From Sweltsa coloradensis (lineage: Eukaryota > Arthropoda > Insecta > Plecoptera > Chloroperlidae), in NCBI GenBank assembly GCA_024449915.1, contig JAMZAV010004597.1, forward strand, positions 1 to 64,000: DNA of 64,000 nt, given 5' to 3'. The translations under genes and the position numbers were made by a program. This document shows, piece by piece, positions 60,376 to 64,000 of the stretch (positions within the stretch are counted from its first letter, which is position 1; the number at the start of each line of letters is the position of its first letter). The notes beneath the pieces are model-generated. The model was not told the DNA's origin. It saw only the letters and a list, made by a program, of their open reading frames with translations, and searched no databases.

Positions 60376-60905
60376 GCCAGCTACCTTATAAGATGCACCC
60401 AGCGTGTATGCATTGTGGAACGTCTTGTTTAACATTTCTTACCATGTTTACATGGAAACTAAATAAAGCCATTTTCAGGTTGTTCATCAAACTAAAGATT
60501 CAATAATATATGTATTCAAATGAGTTGTTTTAAGCGTAGGCCTACTCTTTCATATTTAAATTGACCAAAGAGAATCAAGCCCATATATCTAAAGGTATGA
60601 ATTAAATCGACGGAAGTGATTAGGAGCTCAGTTTGGATTTTATTTATTATTAATTTTACCAGTCACACCAACGGGCAGACGGACAGACAGTAAAGTAATC
60701 GCTAAATTTAAGCCTCTCTCCCTATTTTGATATAGGCCTACACCAAATATTCCCTATTGGACATTTTTTTTGTAAAGCCTAAAAAAAAAAACAGATATAG
60801 TTATCAATGATCATCTGACATTTCAAAACTTATTATTTTATTTTTGGGTTTAATATTTAAGCCTTATATAGGTCTAGATGATTACAGATAATTTAATTAC
60901 TTATA

Positions 60906-61172
60906 CCCCGGACATATCCCTGCTCAAAAAATTTTGGTTTGAAGGATGATTTTTGTTTCTATTACTTGGAAAAATTTTGTCGTTAATATCTTGCATTTAT
61001 ATAATTTATTTCTTCCACCTATTCGTACCGGCGGAAGAAAAAATCGTAAGTGCAATTTTCCAAGTAGGGCCTAAATCAGTTTGTAGACAAGAGTATGTGT
61101 TACAAATAGAAAAAAATCTGCCTTTTAAACCCAAAAAAATTTACAAGCAGGAATAATTATGTCTGGGAAAAA
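60906..61172. mobile_element. TIR element (same family as 10.9 kb), nested
   Basis: The left end CCCCGGACATATCCCTGCTC is inverted at the right as AGCAGGAATAATTATGTCTGGG. The inner parts TGGAAAAATTTTGTCG and GCAATTTTCCAAGTAG also pair, so most of the 267 bp folds on itself. Its left half matches 10,911-11,060. It lies inside the 2.37-kb element, so it either inserted later or travelled with it. Confidence 0.65.
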
Positions 61173-61844
61173 ACGTGTCATAATTTTTACTGTTATCGTC
61201 TATACGGGTCGTATGCTCAACCCAAAAATAAATAACAAATAGTTTTGGCAATGTCATAATATTATGATCATATTTTTGATAAACTAAGATTTAGGAAAAT
61301 TTTAAATATTAATTAAGCCCATTTATTTTCTGTAGTTCTACAAACATACAATATGACATATTATTTATTTGTAATGAATATATTTCCCATTAAAGAGATT
61401 TTTCGTTTTCTTCCATCTGCGTCAAGTATGTGAAATTTGCACTACGAAACGGCAAGTTAAGGCATATTACAGATACATGACAGCATTATCGACAGCGGAT
61501 TAATTTTGCATATTGCAATGAAATTAATGACCGTATTTATAAACATGTTTGAAATTAAATTTAAAAATTATGTCGATTGCATGCAATAATCAAAGTATTA
61601 TTTTGGAAACCCTACGGGAGTATTCGGTATCGGAATGATATATAATAATATATTATCACAATATAATATTATCAAATAATAAGTTTAAATGATACTACAA
61701 TGATATACCTTGAATGTTGGGGAACGTCAATATTCCTTAAATCGACGAAGAAGAGCGAGAATGATTAGCGTAACATGATGAAATTGACAATTAAATATTC
61801 CTTTTAATTCATCATCAAATGTGTTATATACTCTCATTAGATTC

Positions 61845-62090
61845 CGTCGGTTGTGTGCTTATGGGCCATAGGCGGGCCGCCTACTGTTTGCCGCCTGTCG
61901 TTGTGTGCTTATGGGCCATAGGAGGGCATCAACGCAAAAACTTCGCAGCGACGACTGTCGGAAGGGTGCTTATGGGCCCTAGGCGGGCCGCCTACGTACG
62001 CCAACTGTCGGCTTTTGTGCTTATGGGCCATAGGCGGCCCATCCACGCAAAACTTTGCCATCACTTTGCCGCTGATGGCCCATAAGCGCA
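61845..62090. repeat. Right subterminal cluster, ~70-bp tandem units
   Basis: Four units each containing GTGCTTATGGGCCATAGGCGG (with small variants) lie in tandem at about 61,854, 61,907, 61,968 and 62,019. The cluster closes with an inverted GATGGCCCATAAGCGCAC. Frames read across it on either strand only translate the repeat. Confidence 0.75.
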
Positions 62091-62120
62091 CACATTTTCT
62101 GTGCTACTTGGGGGAGTAAT

Positions 62121-63500
62121 TGCTTTATTTTCATTTACTGCTGCACCATTAATTATAATAATTGCATATTTTATTTCTGCAAGTAAATAAATTTACGGAT
62201 ATTTAGCTAGGCCTACACGACAGTTTCAGTTGAGGTCAACTTTATATAAGATACCTTGAAGTTGCATAACATTTCGCAGTTCCAACCAAGCGAATAATTT
62301 CTATTCTAAGATCTAGGAAACAATGGAAATTAAAGCTCTATTTTTTAACAATTAAAAGCTGGAACCATGTTAAAGTAGGTCTAAGGGCTATGCCAGCTGG
62401 CCACTTTTGACGCTTAGAAAGTAGACAGAACCTTAGCTATCTGATGTATTGATATTTTGCTTCGTACGTATTTTTAAATCAGTGTAGGCGATGAAAAATA
62501 AGTGCTTTCCTATCCGCCTATCTTAGCTAAGTTAGAATTTCAGTCTTTTCCCACCAGTCGCCCATGTAAGTAGATACTGCGCCATTGAATATTGCAATGT
62601 CTGTCTATCTTGGCCAATTGTTAGTTGAACAGAAGAAAAAATATATATGGTTATGTATAGATCTACCAACTCCACAAAACCATGGAATTAATTAAATAAA
62701 TAAATGCATTCGTATTTAGAGTCTACCCACTCAGTCACATAACTGATTTTTAGTGGGATACATTAAATTTAAAGCCGACTAAGTCAACCCTGTAAGCTCC
62801 GACACAATCGACGAGTGATTTTTAAAAATGTAATCTAAAGAGAGGTATTCAGTCCTCTTGAACAGACACCTGAAGATGGGCGTGCAATTCTATGCGCTGG
62901 CCATGTTTCCCAAGGGAAAAACTCTCCATTACGTACATCACACTTTAATAAATACACGCAATCTGGCTAAATGCCCTGGCTATAGTACAATGAACGATGA
63001 GCGTGCAAAATGATTGGGAAAACACGTACCATTGACTATCTCTATTCGTTATTAGCTACGCAGATTATACGACTTCTACCGTTTATTTAAGTTTCTGTAA
63101 GCAATAATCTTGTCGTATTGTTGTTATAATTATTAGTCTTTACAATAATTGCTTCTAAGAAATGTGCATCAAATTGCAGTGAATGTTGAAATAAAATAAG
63201 TGGTTCCATTATCAACTTGTGTGTGTATTGTAGAAAATGACTTTTGACACTTTATAATGGAGAGTCATTGTGTAAAATATTGTTCTACTCATGGTTCAAA
63301 TTAATTTTGATTATAAACTTTTTTCTCGTAATTTGTTAATGATTTATAGATAATTGAGCAATTTATAACACTTTGCATAAGACTATTACATCTCGAAGAC
63401 AGTACTTATTACTTAGACAACATAACATAGTTAGCCAAAATAACTTTAAAAAATATGTCAATGTCTTATTCAAAACAATCCGATAAGACTATGACTATGA
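62121..63500. other. Unassigned right flank of the 2.37-kb element
   Basis: Mostly AT-rich unique-looking sequence, apart from the retroposon tail at 62.69 kb. A 45-codon frame from the ATG at 62,875 lies in a slightly GC-richer patch but is not recognised. Confidence 0.35.
62688..62794 (-). mobile_element. Retroposon 3' end with (TTTA)n tail, second copy
   Basis: The minus strand reads AGGGTTGACTTAGTCGGC, then AAAAATCAGTTATGTGACTG, AGTGGGTAGACTC and a TTTATTTATTT tail. It matches the insert at 48,135-48,237 in order and spacing. No upstream coding part is visible, so it is a 5'-truncated LINE or a SINE. Confidence 0.6.
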
Positions 63501-63501
63501 T

Positions 63502-63730
63502 GTCGTTGTTAGACGAGTGAGTGAGCCTTGTGTTGAGTACCCGGTAACATTCCCTTTCTTCCCCATACCTAAGTCCTAGAGTGGCGCATTATGGCCTTAC
63601 AGTTGACGCGCCCTTATACCAACTAAACTTTAAAACCCTATTATTTATACCAAAATATAATTATCAAATTTAAATGTAAATATTCTCGGGTACTCTACAC
63701 ATGACTCGCTCACTCGTCTAACAACGACTT
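63502..63730. mobile_element. Small TIR element (~230 bp)
   Basis: GTCGTTGTTAGACGAGTGAG at 63,502 pairs with CTCACTCGTCTAACAACGAC ending at 63,728. The match continues inward to GAGTACCCGG on the left and CGGGTACTC on the right, giving TIRs of about 42 bp. The interior is AT-rich with a tRNA-like fragment (inverted GTTTAGTTGGTATAAGGGCG near 63,610-63,630). No coding frame and no clear target duplication. Confidence 0.7.
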
Positions 63731-63744
63731 TGGCGTTTTCCTAG

Positions 63745-63835
63745 TCTAGTTGGCTAAAGCGCCCTTATACCCGAGATGTGGGAGACATGGGTTCAATCCC
63801 CTGGTCGGGAAACATCTTTTAATTTCTGGATTGTA
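63745..63835 (+). mobile_element. tRNA-derived SINE-like copy
   Basis: TCTAGTTGGCTAAAGCG fits an A box and GGGTTCAATCCCC a B box, followed by GGTCGGGAAACATC. The spacing of about 35 bp is tRNA-like, but the acceptor stem is not convincing. The fragment inside the neighbouring TIR element shares GTTGG and GCGCCCTTATAC words, so the family occurs at least twice here. Confidence 0.55.
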
Positions 63836-64000
63836 TTTAAAAAATTATTAAACATGTTTTGAAATGCATATAACGCAGTGTAGTCTATCATTTGTGACAA
63901 TACTATGGAAAACATAGCCAGTACGACACACATATAAAGATTGCAAGGTTTACTCAATCTCCTAGCGGAATTTGGGGGTACCTTGAGCGTGCAAGATTCG

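Larger units (their letters stand above)
59745..62114. mobile_element. 2.37-kb non-autonomous DNA element with subterminal palindromes
   Basis: The left end holds CCCAAGTAGCACAAAG and the right end its inverse CTGTGCTACTTGGG. The 6-bp word AGTAAT lies directly outside both (59,739-59,744 and 62,115-62,120), which fits a target-site duplication. Inside each end sits a cluster of GC-rich near-palindromes built from GCTTATGGGCCATAGGCGG or CGCTTATGGCCATAAGCGG (59,760-60,090 and 61,845-62,090). The middle is AT-rich and holds a SINE-like copy (60.29 kb) and a TIR element (60.91 kb). No transposase frame exists. The superfamily is not recognised. Confidence 0.75.

Noticed and set aside
61819..62091. 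88- and 60-codon frames with repeated GHRR- or AISG-like words
   Set aside because: The repeats in the peptides mirror the subterminal DNA palindromes in both strands; no selection for coding is evident.
62875..63012. 45-codon frame starting MGVQFYALAMFPKGKTLHYV
   Set aside because: Balanced composition but too short, with no splice or promoter evidence and no family recognised.
63745..63835. Functional tRNA gene on the plus strand
   Set aside because: A and B boxes are tRNA-like, but the ends do not pair as an acceptor stem, and a related fragment sits inside the neighbouring TIR element.

Overview
The window looks like intergenic, repeat-dominated nuclear DNA of a metazoan, most likely an invertebrate. 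It is AT-rich, has no dense gene layout, carries several tRNA-derived SINE-like sequences and many small DNA-transposon remnants, and its flanks are sprinkled with the AGGCCTA word common in several marine invertebrate genomes. One SINE tail (57.6-57.9 kb, minus strand) resembles a tRNA-SINE type I remember from arthropods. That makes an arthropod my first guess, but it is not proven. No open reading frame exceeds about 143 codons and none matches a protein family I recognise. I call no complete protein-coding gene, only three low-confidence exon candidates (25,867-25,971; 45,116-45,390 minus; 49,429-49,514).

Layout. 1-2.0 kb is unassigned, followed by a G-rich minisatellite at 2.06-2.25 kb. 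3.46-5.48 kb is a tandem array of about four ~480-bp units built from a fold-back element that also occurs alone at 7.84-8.26 kb. 10.9-11.35 kb is a terminal-inverted-repeat (TIR) element whose right half is replaced by about 195 bp of nearly pure G. 12.41-13.08 kb is a near-perfect palindromic element bounded by TTAA. 13.57-14.39 kb is the first copy of a Helentron/HINE-like family that recurs at 41.0, 47.5-49.0, 50.9, 52.4, 54.0 and 54.9 kb. 16.49-21.15 kb is a ~222-bp satellite with about 21 units. A 2.44-kb fold-back element follows at 22.27-24.72 kb.

A large block is duplicated head to tail: 20.3-27.2 kb (satellite tail, fold-back element and flanks) is repeated in the same order and orientation at 27.2-34.0 kb. 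The second copy is rich in short deletions and homopolymer smears, and the poor sequence continues to about 43.7 kb. The simplest reading is two contigs with an unmerged overlap joined near 27.23 kb, so the true locus may be about 7 kb shorter. Interpretation of 27.2-43.7 kb should be cautious.

From 43.7 kb onward the sequence is cleaner. It holds a CpG-rich stretch that could be a minus-strand first exon, a C/G-run inverted repeat (45.4-46.2 kb), the main Helentron-like cluster (47.5-55.7 kb), SINE and LINE 3' ends, and a 2.37-kb element at 59.75-62.11 kb with 6-bp target duplications and subterminal palindromes. A small TIR element lies at 63.5-63.73 kb. None of the mobile elements seen here retains a recognisable transposase, Rep/helicase or reverse transcriptase, so all appear non-autonomous. 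All calls were made by reading the sequence; no alignment or database search was run.
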